Positions 1 through 10,385 of a DNA stretch of 64,000 bases are shown here, piece by piece. Source of the DNA: Streptomyces globosus. GTDB taxonomy: Bacteria; Actinomycetota; Actinomycetes; Streptomycetales; Streptomycetaceae. The notes beneath the pieces are model-generated. The model was not told the DNA's origin and searched no databases. It saw only the letters and a program-made list of their open reading frames with translations. The stretch's first letter is position 1. Every line of letters starts with the position of its first letter. The DNA lies in NCBI RefSeq assembly GCF_003325375.1, contig NZ_CP030862.1, positions 4,157,501-4,221,500 of the forward strand, in the 5' to 3' direction. Position numbers and translations under genes: made by a program.

Positions 1-243
1 CCGGTTGGTCGCAGCCGTTGCTCCGCCCGCATGCCGCGCGGGCGGACTCACACGGCCGCGTCCGGTCGGGACATCCGCTGCGGTGGCGGCCCCGGCCGGT
101 ACGTCGTTCGGCCGCCCGCCGCTCCCCCGGCGGGTGCCGGTCCCGATCGGGCGGCACCGGCCTCCGCCGGGTTCGCGGGGAGCCGCGCCGCGGAACCATC
201 CCCGAGGCATCCCGCCCCTGCACCGATCCCCGAGGAGGACCCC

Positions 244-1047
244 GTGCCCGCAGGACTCTCCGTCCACGTAGGACTCAACAGCGTCGACCCCGCCGCGTAC
301 GGCGGGTGGGACGGCCGGCTGCTGGCGTGCGAGAACGACGCGCGCGACATGGCGGCGGTCGCCCGGGCCGCCGGCTTCGAGCCGACGGTGCTGCTCACCC
401 CCGAGGGCACCGTGGACCGCGTCACGGCCGAGCTGCGCAAGGCCGCGGGGCGGCTGGACGACGGTGACATCCTGCTGTTCACGTACTCCGGCCACGGCGG
501 CCAGGTCCCCGACGAGGAGGGCGACGAGCCGGACGCCCTCGACGAGACCCTCGTCCTCTTCGACCGCCAGTTCCTCGACGACGAGCTGCACCGGGAGTTC
601 CGCCGCTTCTCCCCCGGCGTGCGGATCTTCTGCCTGCTGGACTGCTGCCACAGCGGGACGGCCACCGAGGCCGCCTCGCAGTCCGGCGGCGAGGGGGGTG
701 CGGCGGTCCGCGTCATGCCCGCCGTACGCCAGCAGCAGCTCTTCGAACGCGACCGGGAGTTCTACCAGGAGCTCCAGCGCGAGCTGCGCAAGAACGGGGT
801 GGACGGCGAGCCCGGCACCCTGCTGATCTCCGCCTGCCAGGACGACCAGTTCGCCCTCGACGGCCGGGTGAACGGCGCGTTCACCGAAGCCCTGCTGCGC
901 GTGTGGGACGCGGGGGCCTTCTCCGGCGCCTACCGGGACTTCCACCGGGCCATCCGGGAGCGGCTGCCGCGCACGCAGGTGCCCAACCTGCACACCACCG
1001 GCAGCCCGTCGCCGGAGTTCCTCGGGCAGAAGCCCTTCACCGTCTGA
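244..1047 (+). CDS. Caspase-like (peptidase C14, metacaspase-type) protein
   Basis: A 267-residue cytoplasmic caspase-fold protein. The catalytic dyad is visible: His84 in YSGHGG at the end of a hydrophobic strand (ILLFTYSGHGG) and Cys135 in LLDCCHSG, the classic metacaspase Cys box. Family members cut after Arg/Lys or Asp. The GTG at 244 is chosen because GAGGAGG lies about 6 bp upstream; the frame is open further upstream but that part (Arg/Pro-rich) does not look coding. No signal peptide, membrane segment or extra sensor domain is present, and neither neighbour is an obvious partner, so the substrate and role (stress, development or defence) are unknown. Family assignment is firm; function is not. 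Confidence 0.9.
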   Translation: MPAGLSVHVGLNSVDPAAYGGWDGRLLACENDARDMAAVARAAGFEPTVLLTPEGTVDRVTAELRKAAGRLDDGDILLFTYSGHGGQVPDEEGDEPDALDETLVLFDRQFLDDELHREFRRFSPGVRIFCLLDCCHSGTATEAASQSGGEGGAAVRVMPAVRQQQLFERDREFYQELQRELRKNGVDGEPGTLLISACQDDQFALDGRVNGAFTEALLRVWDAGAFSGAYRDFHRAIRERLPRTQVPNLHTTGSPSPEFLGQKPFTV

Positions 1048-1125
1048 TCCGCCGCCGCGCGGACCGTGACTTCCGGCGCGGCCCGTCGTTGGTCACGGTG
1101 GTCAAGCGAAGTGCACCCGTGACGT

Positions 1126-1149
1126 CCCGGGCCCCCGCGGGGGTCCGGG
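1126..1149 (+). terminator. Probable terminator after the caspase gene
   Basis: A GC-rich inverted repeat (12-nt arms with one G:U pair, about 4-nt loop) about 80 bp after the caspase stop. No U tract, as is usual in Streptomyces. Confidence 0.45.
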
Positions 1150-1264
1150 ACTTTGCGTTGGCCGCCGGACTCCGGCGCGCCGGGACCCCGTCGCGGGGAG
1201 AACTCGCTGGTCCGGGCGGCGCGGGGCTGACAGACTGGCGGCTTCGCACACCGGAGGAGGACAC

Positions 1265-1456
1265 ATGGCACAGGAGTCGGACGCGCCGCAGGACGAGTCG
1301 CCCGCCGAGGAGGCCAAGCGCAGGTTCCGCGAGGCCCTGGAGCGCAACGCGCGCAACGCGCGGGCCCAGCAGGCCCACCAGAGCCGGACGAAGATCCAGG
1401 GCATCAGCTCCGGGGCAGGCGGCGGGCAGAAGCGGACCCGCCGCAAGGCCGGCTGA
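1265..1456 (+). CDS. DUF5302-type small protein
   Basis: A 63-residue, highly charged and probably helical protein. The first half is acidic (AQESDAPQDE) and leads into a helix EEAKRRFREALERNARNARA; the C-terminus is basic (RTRRKAG). Size and sequence fit the DUF5302 family of short actinobacterial proteins of unknown function. GGAGGA sits about 8 bp before the ATG. It appears monocistronic, with 217 bp to the caspase gene and 129 bp to the rodlin gene. No signal peptide or membrane segment. The family call rests on recognition of the sequence pattern; no biochemical role can be inferred. Confidence 0.8.
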   Translation: MAQESDAPQDESPAEEAKRRFREALERNARNARAQQAHQSRTKIQGISSGAGGGQKRTRRKAG

Positions 1457-1585
1457 CCGGCCCGCCCGAGCGCGCGCTGGGCCACATGGGTGACAGGCGA
1501 TAACCCCCGGCGGGAACGGCAGTTGATCAGCTCGTCCCGCCGGGGACCACCATCCATGCGACAGCGCGACAGAAGGATCCTCCTC

Positions 1586-1996
1586 ATGCTCAAGAAGCTC
1601 ATGGCCACGACCGCCGCCACCGCAGCCGTGCTGGGCGCCGGTGCCGCGGCCGCCTCCCCGGCGATGGCCATCGGCAACGACAACGGCGTCAACACCGTCA
1701 ACGGCAACGACTCCGCGCAGATCTACGGCAACCAGGAGACCAAGGGCGCGATGAGCCCCCAGCTGGGCCTGGTCCAGGGCTCGCTGAACAAGCTCTGCGT
1801 CGGCCTGCCCGCCAAGGTCAACGCCCAGTCGCTGATCGGCGCCCTCAACATCGGCGTCCAGGACATCAACGTCCTGTCCAACCCGATGAACCAGCAGTGC
1901 GCCGAGAACTCCACCCAGGCCAAGGGCGACGAGTCCCTCTCCCACATCCTGGACAACATCCCGGTCCTCTCCGGCAACCTCTCCGCCGGCAGCTGA
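1586..1996 (+). CDS. Rodlin (RdlA/RdlB family) surface protein
   Basis: A 136-residue secreted protein. The signal peptide spans about residues 1-28 (basic LKK start, Ala-rich core, cut near SPAMA-IG). The mature part has rodlin hallmarks: an IGNDNG start, the block SPQLGLVQGSLNKLCVGLPAKVN, then VQDINVLS, two conserved Cys, and ENSTQAKGDE-SLSHILDNIPVLS near the C-terminus. Rodlins organise chaplin fibrils into the rodlet layer on aerial hyphae and spores and do not act enzymatically. The ATG at 1586 is chosen because signal peptide and mature start then fit the family; an earlier in-frame start would only add an Arg-rich stretch. Usually rodlins come as a divergent rdlA/rdlB pair near chaplin genes; here a single gene stands alone. 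Confidence 0.93.
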   Translation: MLKKLMATTAATAAVLGAGAAAASPAMAIGNDNGVNTVNGNDSAQIYGNQETKGAMSPQLGLVQGSLNKLCVGLPAKVNAQSLIGALNIGVQDINVLSNPMNQQCAENSTQAKGDESLSHILDNIPVLSGNLSAGS

Positions 1997-2038
1997 ACCC
2001 TCCGGGCGCGGCCGCGGCGCCGCTCCCCCCGCACGGCA

Positions 2039-2078
2039 GGCAGGGCCCGTACGCGCCACCCCGCGTACGGGCCCTGCC
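2039..2078 (+). terminator. Strong hairpin terminator after the rodlin gene
   Basis: A perfect 17-bp inverted repeat (2039-2055 with 2062-2078) and 6-nt loop, 43 bp after the rodlin stop. It separates the rodlin transcript from the chitinase promoter. Confidence 0.85.
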
Positions 2079-2125
2079 CGTTGCCGCGCCCGGGCCCGGT
2101 CCGCGCTACCACCCTGCCCCCAACT

Positions 2126-2153
2126 TGGTCTAGACCTTGACAGGTCCATACCA
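2126..2153 (+). promoter_or_regulatory. Chitinase promoter repeats / DasR-type operator (dre)
   Basis: TGGTCTAGACCT at 2126-2137 contains the palindrome GGTCTAGACC, the core of the DasR-responsive element and of the 12-bp direct repeats known from Streptomyces chitinase promoters. A second, weaker copy, AGGTCCATACCA, follows at 2142-2153, sixteen bases on. The site lies about 65-90 bp before the chitinase start. DasR represses such promoters until glucosamine/N-acetylglucosamine metabolites relieve it; inducibility of this gene is inferred from the motif alone. Confidence 0.8.
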
Positions 2154-2215
2154 GTTCGCTTGGCTGGGGGCAGTGCCGCCCCACCGGCAATTCCCCCCGC
2201 CCAAGGAGAAGTTGC

Positions 2216-3136
2216 GTGATACGTCCGCTGCGCCGTCGCGCCCTCGCCCTCGCCGCCGCCGCGGCCGCCGCCCTCGGCATCGCCGCGGCCCTGCCCGCCT
2301 CCCCGGCCGCCGCCGCACCGGCCTGCGCCACCGCCTGGGCCTCCTCCGCCGTCTACACCGGGGGCTCGACCGCCTCGCACAACGGCCGCAACTGGCAGGC
2401 CAAGTGGTGGACCCAGGGCGAGACGCCCGGCACCACCGGCCAGTGGGGCGTCTGGTCCGACCAGGGGGCCTGCGGCACCGGCGGCGGTACGGACCCGGAC
2501 CCGGGCACCGATCCGTCCGGGTTCGTCGTCACCGAGGACCAGTTCAACCGCATGTTCCCGAACCGGAACCCCTTCTACACCTACCGCGGCCTCGTGGCGG
2601 CCCTGTCCGCCTACCCGGGCTTCGCCAACACGGGCGACGACACCACCAGGCGCCGGGAGGCCGCCGCCTTCCTCGCGAACGTCTCGCACGAAACAGGCGG
2701 GCTCGTCCACATCGTCGAGCAGAACACCGCGAACTACCCGCACTACTGCGACGCCGCCCGGCCCTACGGCTGCCCCGCCGGCCAGGCCGCCTACTACGGC
2801 CGCGGACCCATCCAGCTCAGCTGGAACTTCAACTACAAGGCGGCCGGCGACGCCCTCGGCATCAACCTGCTGGGCGACCCCTACCTGGTCGAGCGGGACC
2901 CGGCCGTCGCCATGAAGACCGCCCTGTGGTACTGGAACACCCAGAACGGCCCCGGCACCATGACCGCGCACGCCGCCATGACGAACGGCTCCGGCTTCGG
3001 CGAGACGATCCGCTCCATCAACGGCGCCCTGGAGTGCAACGGCGGCAACCCCGCCCAGGTCCAGAGCCGCGTGAACGCCTACCGGAACTTCACCGAGATG
3101 CTCGGCACCACCCCCGGGCCGAACCTCACCTGCTGA
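2216..3136 (+). CDS. Secreted GH19 chitinase with N-terminal chitin-binding module
   Basis: A 306-residue exported endochitinase. Signal peptide about residues 1-34 (RRR then Ala-rich core, cut after PAAAA). A CBM5/12 chitin-binding module covers about 36-87, with the aromatic signature WQAKWWTQGETPG. A Gly/Asp/Pro linker follows (88-102), then the GH19 domain (about 106-306). The catalytic Glu159 sits in SHETGG, a second acidic residue is Glu168, and the family block YYGRGPIQLSWNFNY follows. It hydrolyses chitin outside the cell, giving chitooligosaccharides. The GTG start at 2216 has AAGGAGAA upstream. The DasR-type operator at 2126-2153 suggests repression relieved by amino sugars. Architecture matches streptomycete ChiF/ChiG-type enzymes. 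Confidence 0.95.
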   Translation: MIRPLRRRALALAAAAAAALGIAAALPASPAAAAPACATAWASSAVYTGGSTASHNGRNWQAKWWTQGETPGTTGQWGVWSDQGACGTGGGTDPDPGTDPSGFVVTEDQFNRMFPNRNPFYTYRGLVAALSAYPGFANTGDDTTRRREAAAFLANVSHETGGLVHIVEQNTANYPHYCDAARPYGCPAGQAAYYGRGPIQLSWNFNYKAAGDALGINLLGDPYLVERDPAVAMKTALWYWNTQNGPGTMTAHAAMTNGSGFGETIRSINGALECNGGNPAQVQSRVNAYRNFTEMLGTTPGPNLTC

Positions 3137-3174
3137 CCGGGCCGGGCCCGACCGGCCCGCCCCGCCCGCCCGGA

Positions 3175-3213
3175 GAGGGCCCCCGCGGCGCAGCCCGCGC
3201 TCAGGGGGCCCTC
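3175..3213. terminator. Bidirectional terminator between chitinase and LAL regulator
   Basis: A perfect 10-bp stem (3175-3184 with 3204-3213) enclosing a GC-rich 19-nt loop, between two convergent genes. It overlaps the stop codon of the minus-strand regulator. Confidence 0.7.
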
Positions 3214-5966
3214 AGGGCCGTCGCAAGCTGCGCCCGCGAGCGCACCTCCAGCTTCTGGTAGATCCTCGTCAGCCGCGCCTCGACGGTCTTGACGCTGACG
3301 AACAGGCGGGCCGCGGCCTCCTGGTTGCTCGCCCCCTGCGCCACCAGCAGCGCGAGCCGGGCCTCGGCCTCCGTCAGCGCGGCCAGCGCCACGGCCGGCC
3401 CCGCCTCGGCCGGCACCGGTTCCGGCCCCTCGGCCGCCAACTGCGCCCACGGCCGCGCACCCGCCTGCTCGAAGACCGCCGCCGCCGCCCGCAGCGCGGC
3501 CCGCGCCGGAGCCTTCCGGCGCCGCCGCCGCTCCGCCCGGGCCAGCGCGAGCAGCGTCCGGCCGCGCTCCACCGGGAGCTGGAACGCCTGGAATCCGGCC
3601 GCCGTCCGCGTCAGCAGCTCCACGGCCGCATCGGCCTCGCCCAGCACGGACAGGGCCGAACCGCGCGCCCGGTCCAGCGCCGCGACGACCGTCCCCCGCC
3701 CCAGCGACCGGGCGACCGCGCCGACCTCGTCGATCAGCTCCACCGCCTCCGCGGGCGCGTCCGCGGCGACGAGCGCCTCCGCGAGCTCCCCGTGCCAGCG
3801 CAGGATCGAGGGGTCGACCACCTGCTGGGCCGCCTCCAGGCCGGCGACCCGGCGCAGCGTCGCCACCGCCTTCGCCGCCTCGCCCGTCGCCAGTTCGACG
3901 AGGCCGAGCGCGTACAGGCTCCGCGACAGGAAGACCTGGTCGCGCTCCTCCTCCGAGGCCTGGATGCCGCGGCGCGCGTACCCGGCGGCGCGGGCGAAGC
4001 TCCCGCCCGTCACCTCCGCCATCGCGGCGACGTACCAGGCGGGCCCGGGTGAGAGGCCTGCCTCGATGGTCAGCTCCAGGGCCCGGCGGGCGTGGTCGGA
4101 GGCGGTCGAGCACCGGCCGCGCCGCAGCTCCACCTCGGTCAGGCTGCGCAGCACCTCGAAGACGTCCTCGGCGGAGCCGGTGCGGCGGACCGCGGGCAGC
4201 AGCGCGAGGAGTTCGCGGCGCGCGTCGGCGAGCCGGTCGTCGAACAGGGCGTGCCGGACCGCCAGGTACTGCGGGGCGTTGCGCATGCCGAGGGGGACCT
4301 CGGGGGCGGGCAGGGCGAGCGCCTCGGCGAGGATCTCCTCGGCGTCCGGGTCGCCGAGGATGCGGCCCATGCGGGCCCGGACGGTGAGCGCCATGGCCTC
4401 GGCGACCTGGTCCCCGCCGATGGCGGCGAGCCGGCCGGCCTCGGCGGCCTCGTCGCGGGCGCGGACGGGGTCGCCGTCGCTGAGGTTGTGCTTCCAGGCG
4501 ACGCGCAGGCGGACCGCGGCCTGGAGGGCGGGGTCGCCCTCGGCGTCGTCCATGGCGTGTGCGAAGGTCTCGTCGAGGGTGCCGAGGGCCTGCCCGGCGG
4601 CGTCGATGACGGCGAGGCGGGCCCGGACCCGGTCGGAGCGTGAGGCGTCGCGGGCGAGGACGGCCCGGGTGGCACGGCGGGCGAGGTCGGCCCGGCCGGC
4701 CCAGCCGGCGTCCTCGGCGGCGGCGACGAGCCGGGCCAGTTCGTCGCCGGGCCGGTCGCCCGGGGTGCGTTCGGCGGCGAGCAGCCCGAGTTCGGCGGCC
4801 AGTGCGCGCTGTCCGCGGCGGCGGCAGTCCGCGGCGGCCCGGGTGATCTCGGCGGCGAGCCATTCGTCGGGGGTGTCCACGGCGAGGGCCCGGTGGCGTA
4901 CGGCCTGGACGGGGTCGTCGACGGCGGCGGCGAGCGCGGCGTGCCCGGCGGCCCGCTCGGGCCAGCCCGCGTCGGCGGCCAGCGCCATGGGGAGGGCACC
5001 GGCGGTGAAGGCGACCGTGCCGTCCTCGCCGACGGTGACCAGTGCGGCCCGTTCGGCCTCGGCGAGTTCGGCTTCTGCGTCGGGGCGGCCGGCGCGGCGC
5101 AGCAGGGCGGTGGTCGGCCGGGCCGCGAGGGCGGCGAGGAGCAGGGTGCGCCGGGTCCGGGCGGGGGCCTCGGCGAGGAGGCGCCGGGCGACCTCGCGGG
5201 CCTGGCCGGACAGGGGCAGGGTGTCGGCGTGGTGGGCGGCGCCGTCGCGGGAGCCGGCGGCTTCGGCGAGGGAGTGGCCGAGGGCGAGGGCAAGGCGCGG
5301 GTTGCCGCCGCTGGCCTGGTGGACCCGGCCGGCGAGGCGGGCGGGCAGGCCGTGCCGGACGAGGAGTTCGGCCACCTCGTCGGCGCCGAGCGGCGGGATG
5401 CGTATCGCCGGGGTGCCGGGGCCGCACAGGGGCGCGGCGACGGGTACGCCGCCCTGGACGCATTCGGCGACGAGGACGCGGACCCGGGGCGGCGTCAGCC
5501 GGAGGGCGAACCGGAGCAGATCGGTGCTTTCCGGATCCAGCCATTGGGCGTTGTCGACGACGAGGAGGACAGGGCTGCGTGCGGCCAGCGTGCGGAGCAC
5601 CTCGACGACGGCGAGGCGCAGGGCGACGTGGTCGCGGCCGGCGCGCGGGGTGTCGGTCTCGCGGCGCAGGTGGGCGATGGCGGTGCGCTGCGGCCCGGAG
5701 AGGGTTTCGAGCGCGGCGCAGGGGACCGAGGCGAGCAGCGCGGCGGCCGACGCCTCGGGGATCCACCGGTCGGCGGCTTCGGGGGCGAGGCGGAGCACGG
5801 TGTCCTGCCTGGCCTCGGCCGCTGCCGCGATGGCGCCGGCGAGTTCGGTCTTGCCCGCGCCGGCGGGTGCGGTGAGCAGGGCGCGCCCGTGCTCGGCGAG
5901 CGCCTGCTCGACCGCCTTGATCAGTTCACCGTGTCCTACGGTCGCGTTGGCGCGCCCCGCTGCCAC
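3201..5966 (-). CDS. LAL-type (large ATP-binding LuxR) transcriptional regulator
   Basis: About 921 residues. The N-terminal ATPase has a P-loop TAPAGAGKT at about 32-40 and a Walker B stretch VLLVVDNAQWLD. A long Ala/Leu/Arg-rich region of TPR-like helices follows. The C-terminal 60 residues are a LuxR helix-turn-helix (LTEAEARLALLVAQGASNQEAAARLFVSVKTVEARLTRIYQKL). LAL proteins bind ATP and a ligand and activate specialised pathways, often antibiotic or sugar operons. No cluster is adjacent and the target is unknown. The start is uncertain: GTG at 5966 is favoured because residues before it look non-coding, but an in-frame GTG at 6062 would add 32 residues. It converges on the chitinase gene; a regulatory link is possible but not shown. 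Confidence 0.88.
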   Translation of the reverse strand: MAAGRANATVGHGELIKAVEQALAEHGRALLTAPAGAGKTELAGAIAAAAEARQDTVLRLAPEAADRWIPEASAAALLASVPCAALETLSGPQRTAIAHLRRETDTPRAGRDHVALRLAVVEVLRTLAARSPVLLVVDNAQWLDPESTDLLRFALRLTPPRVRVLVAECVQGGVPVAAPLCGPGTPAIRIPPLGADEVAELLVRHGLPARLAGRVHQASGGNPRLALALGHSLAEAAGSRDGAAHHADTLPLSGQAREVARRLLAEAPARTRRTLLLAALAARPTTALLRRAGRPDAEAELAEAERAALVTVGEDGTVAFTAGALPMALAADAGWPERAAGHAALAAAVDDPVQAVRHRALAVDTPDEWLAAEITRAAADCRRRGQRALAAELGLLAAERTPGDRPGDELARLVAAAEDAGWAGRADLARRATRAVLARDASRSDRVRARLAVIDAAGQALGTLDETFAHAMDDAEGDPALQAAVRLRVAWKHNLSDGDPVRARDEAAEAGRLAAIGGDQVAEAMALTVRARMGRILGDPDAEEILAEALALPAPEVPLGMRNAPQYLAVRHALFDDRLADARRELLALLPAVRRTGSAEDVFEVLRSLTEVELRRGRCSTASDHARRALELTIEAGLSPGPAWYVAAMAEVTGGSFARAAGYARRGIQASEEERDQVFLSRSLYALGLVELATGEAAKAVATLRRVAGLEAAQQVVDPSILRWHGELAEALVAADAPAEAVELIDEVGAVARSLGRGTVVAALDRARGSALSVLGEADAAVELLTRTAAGFQAFQLPVERGRTLLALARAERRRRRKAPARAALRAAAAVFEQAGARPWAQLAAEGPEPVPAEAGPAVALAALTEAEARLALLVAQGASNQEAAARLFVSVKTVEARLTRIYQKLEVRSRAQLATALRAP

Positions 5967-6087
5967 GCACAGCCACCAGCCTCTCGGTCCCCACTCTGTG
6001 CCTTTCCTGTGAGGAGCGAGAATACGAGGTCGCGGGCCGGGTGGAGGCGAAGTGTGACGCACAATTCAGTCACGGCCCGGAAAGCCT

Positions 6088-6125
6088 CGCGGGCCTGCCG
6101 GTACGAGGGTATCGGCAGGCCCGCG
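6088..6125 (-). terminator. Terminator after the subtilase gene
   Basis: A perfect 13-bp stem (6088-6100 with 6113-6125), 12-nt loop, 55 bp downstream of the minus-strand subtilase stop and just upstream of the LAL gene start. Confidence 0.8.
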
Positions 6126-6179
6126 GGTGTCATCGGGTGGTGCGTGCGCCGGCCGCCGGGGCGGCCGGGCGGGGGTGCG

Positions 6180-8009
<1,830 letters not shown>

Positions 8010-8401
8010 GGTCTTCCCTTTCGCGGGCCGGTCCCGGGCAGGCCGGAGCGACCCCGGTTGGGGCGGTGTGGGAGGTGGGGTGACGATCTTACGGGGCCGG
8101 GCGGGCTGGTCAGTTCCGGCCCGGCCACCGCGGGATCGCCGCGCCGTCCCTGCCGCTTCGGCGGGGCTGGGACGGCGTCGGTGCTGGGCGGTCGTCCGGC
8201 TCGCGGCTTCGCACCATGTGGGGTTGGGACGGGGGCCGCGGGCGGGGGAAGATCGCCGGTGGCCAGACAGTAGGCAACGCGCAGGTGAACTCGATACGGG
8301 GAAAACCCTTGTCCGCCCCCTGCCGACCCCCGAGCTGCCCTCCCGGGACCGCAGGCCACCTGCCGGAACCCCCGCCGAGCTGGGGCTTTGCCGCGCGGGC
8401 C
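8010..8401. other. Intergenic region between two minus-strand genes, with UUCG hairpin
   Basis: 392 bp without a convincing gene. It should hold the subtilase promoter near its left end. The one clear structure is at 8142-8177: 9-nt arms (8142-8150 with 8169-8177) around an inner 4-bp stem (8153-8156 with 8161-8164) closed by a TTCG tetraloop. It lies 225 bp downstream of the DUF1838 gene and is probably its terminator. Confidence 0.55.
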
Positions 8402-9157
8402 CTATCCCGTGGTGCCGAGGCGGCGGAAGTGGGTCCAGCTCGTCTCGTTGGGCTCGGACCACTTCTCCGGGGCGTGCGCGAACTCGGGATGCCGGTCGGC
8501 GATGAACCGCCGGGTGCGCTCCGGGACCTCCGCGTACGAGCCGAGCTTGCGGCCGCGGCAGTGGAAGGTGAGCCCGCCGGGGCGCTGGCCCTGCTCCATC
8601 CACGGCAGCCAGGGCGACATCCGCGTCCAGGACATCGTGCACGGCACGCCGGGCTCCCCGGTGTCCAGCACCGAGGCGGGGGCGAAGAACTGGAAGAGCT
8701 CCAGGGCCCGGTAGGTGTCCCCCGCGGAGTGCAGGGGGTAGTCGGCGACGGGCAGCGGCGAGGGGTAGGAGAGGGGGATCTCCAGGCTGAAGCAGACCTG
8801 GTCGCCGAGCCGGGTCAGCGGGACGGGGAACGGGCGCAGGGCCAGGTTGGCCGGGTCGTTCCAGACGTGGACGACCCGCCTGCCCTCCCAGGTGTCGAGG
8901 ATGTCCCGGGTCCGCGGGTCCAGGTAGAAGGCGGCCTCGCGGGCCAGGAGGCGGTAGCCGCCGCTCTCCTCGTCCGCCACGAGGCGGGCGGCGTTGACGC
9001 CTTCGAAGCCGAACAGGCGGCGGTAGGGCTCGTCCGGGGCCCAGGAGTGGACGTCGCCGGACCACCAGAAGACCGTTTCGGCGCCGTCGAGGGAGGCGCG
9101 GGCGCGGGCGAAGGCGCGCAGGAGCTCGGCGGGGGCCGGGCCGGGTGCGGTTGTCAT
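8402..9157 (-). CDS. DUF1838 family protein
   Basis: A 251-residue, apparently cytoplasmic protein rich in aromatic residues. Patterns such as YRRLFGFEGVNAARLV, YLDPRTRDILDTWEG and FHCRGRKLGSYAEVPER fit the DUF1838 family, which is found in proteobacteria, actinobacteria and fungi and has no known reaction. The ATG at 9157 begins MTTAPGPAPAELLRAFA, with no signal peptide. The gene is transcribed divergently from the DUF1996 gene, leaving 124 bp for both promoters. No enzymatic motif is recognised. The family call comes from pattern recognition and is moderately sure. Confidence 0.75.
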   Translation of the reverse strand: MTTAPGPAPAELLRAFARARASLDGAETVFWWSGDVHSWAPDEPYRRLFGFEGVNAARLVADEESGGYRLLAREAAFYLDPRTRDILDTWEGRRVVHVWNDPANLALRPFPVPLTRLGDQVCFSLEIPLSYPSPLPVADYPLHSAGDTYRALELFQFFAPASVLDTGEPGVPCTMSWTRMSPWLPWMEQGQRPGGLTFHCRGRKLGSYAEVPERTRRFIADRHPEFAHAPEKWSEPNETSWTHFRRLGTTG

Positions 9158-9281
9158 GCCGGGTACTGTGCTCGGCCGCGCGCAGCCGGGCAAGGCGCCC
9201 TCGGGCCGGTTGTGGCGGGCCGGCGGCCGGGATGCGGACTGCGGGTTGACGCGGGGGCGGTCAGCGGCGACGGTGATCCGC

Positions 9282-10313
9282 ATGGTGAGGGGAAGCGGGC
9301 GCCGCAGGCGCCGCGGACGCCGTCCGCTCGCGCTGCTCGCGCCGGTGCTGTGCCTGGCGTTGGGGGCGGGGCTGGCCGCGGCCCTGCCGGACGGCGCCCG
9401 GCCGGACCGCGCAGGACCGCGCGCCTCCGGACTGCCCGCGCCCGGGCCGGCCACGGCGGAGCCGAGCGCGGATCCGCCCGTACCGGCGGATCCGCCGCCC
9501 GCCGGGCCGCAGGCCTCGTCCGGCTCCGTGTCCGTGGACTGCGGGCGGGGAGAGGAGGGCCACCACAACGAGGACAACGTAGTGCTCTCCCCCGGACTCC
9601 GCGCCGGCGCCCACCACACCCACGCGTACGTGGGCAACCTGTCGACGGACGCGGCCTCGACGGACGCCTCGCTGGCCGCAGCTGCGACCAGCTGCCGCGG
9701 CGGCGACCGCTCCGCGTACTTCTGGCCCGTCCTGCGCCGCACCGACCGGCTGGGGACCCGCCCGCACGAGCGCGCCGCCGGGCACGGCAACACGGGACGC
9801 ATCCTGCCCGAGGCCGCCGTCACGGTGGAGTACCGCGGCAGCCCGGTGAGCCGGGTCGTGCCGATGCCCCGCTTCCTGCGGGCCGTCACCGGCGACGCGG
9901 CGGCGGGCACCGCCCGCGACAAGGGGGGCGTACGGGCCCGCTGGGGCTGTTCCGGTACGCCGGACCGGTCCACCACCCGCTACCCGCGCTGCCCGGCCGG
10001 CGAGCGCGTCACCCGTACGCTCGTCTTCCCGAGCTGCTGGAACGGCCTGGACACCGACAGCCCCGACCACCGCGCCCACCTGCGGTTCCCCGCCGCGAAC
10101 GGCGTCTGCCCGGCGGACTCCTTCCCGGTCCCGCAGCTGCGGATCGGGCTGGAGTACGAGGTGGAGCCGGGGGTCCCGGTCGCCGTCGACTCCTTCCCCG
10201 AGCAGCGGCACGATCCGCGGACCGACCACGCCATGTTCGTCAACGCCATGACGGACGAGCAGATGGCGGCGGTCGCCGACTGCCTCAACAGGGGTGCGCG
10301 CTGCCGCCTCTGA
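9282..10313 (+). CDS. Secreted or membrane-anchored DUF1996 domain protein
   Basis: 343 residues. The N-terminus is very basic (RGSGRRRRRGRR) and is followed by a hydrophobic segment at about 16-36, a signal peptide or anchor, then a Pro/Ala-rich linker (about 37-80). The DUF1996 domain follows, with conserved His/Asn-rich blocks HHNEDN and HHTHAYVGN, then FPSCWNG and a C-terminal Asp/His stretch. The domain is common in secreted fungal and actinobacterial proteins; its reaction is unknown, though the clustered His residues suggest metal or carbohydrate handling (inference). An alternative in-frame GTG lies 9 bp upstream of the chosen ATG. It may be exported by the Tat route given the leading Arg cluster, but no clear twin-Arg motif is seen. 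Confidence 0.82.
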   Translation: MVRGSGRRRRRGRRPLALLAPVLCLALGAGLAAALPDGARPDRAGPRASGLPAPGPATAEPSADPPVPADPPPAGPQASSGSVSVDCGRGEEGHHNEDNVVLSPGLRAGAHHTHAYVGNLSTDAASTDASLAAAATSCRGGDRSAYFWPVLRRTDRLGTRPHERAAGHGNTGRILPEAAVTVEYRGSPVSRVVPMPRFLRAVTGDAAAGTARDKGGVRARWGCSGTPDRSTTRYPRCPAGERVTRTLVFPSCWNGLDTDSPDHRAHLRFPAANGVCPADSFPVPQLRIGLEYEVEPGVPVAVDSFPEQRHDPRTDHAMFVNAMTDEQMAAVADCLNRGARCRL

Positions 10314-10372
10314 CCCCCCGTCCGCCGCCCGCCTGGACGATGTGACGCAGCTCACTTGAACCGGCGGCTCCG

Positions 10373-10385
10373 GAACAGCGTGTTC
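10373..10385 (+). promoter_or_regulatory. GAACA-N3-TGTTC inverted repeat upstream of the ECF sigma gene
   Basis: A 5-bp palindrome with 3-nt spacer, 38 bp before the sigma-factor start, inside a stretch that also holds TTGAAC (10356-10361) and CGGAAC. GGAAC/GAAC is the usual -35 core for ECF sigma factors, so this may be an autoregulated promoter, but a matching -10 could not be fixed. Confidence 0.35.

Noticed and set aside
1..243. An upstream extension of the caspase-like protein from the ATG at 31
   Set aside because: The extra 71 residues are Arg/Pro/Ala-rich low complexity, and the GTG at 244 has a good ribosome site.
6000..6062. The longer LAL start at GTG 6062
   Set aside because: Not disproved, but the added residues (HTSPPPGPRPRILAPHRK) look non-coding and lack a ribosome site.
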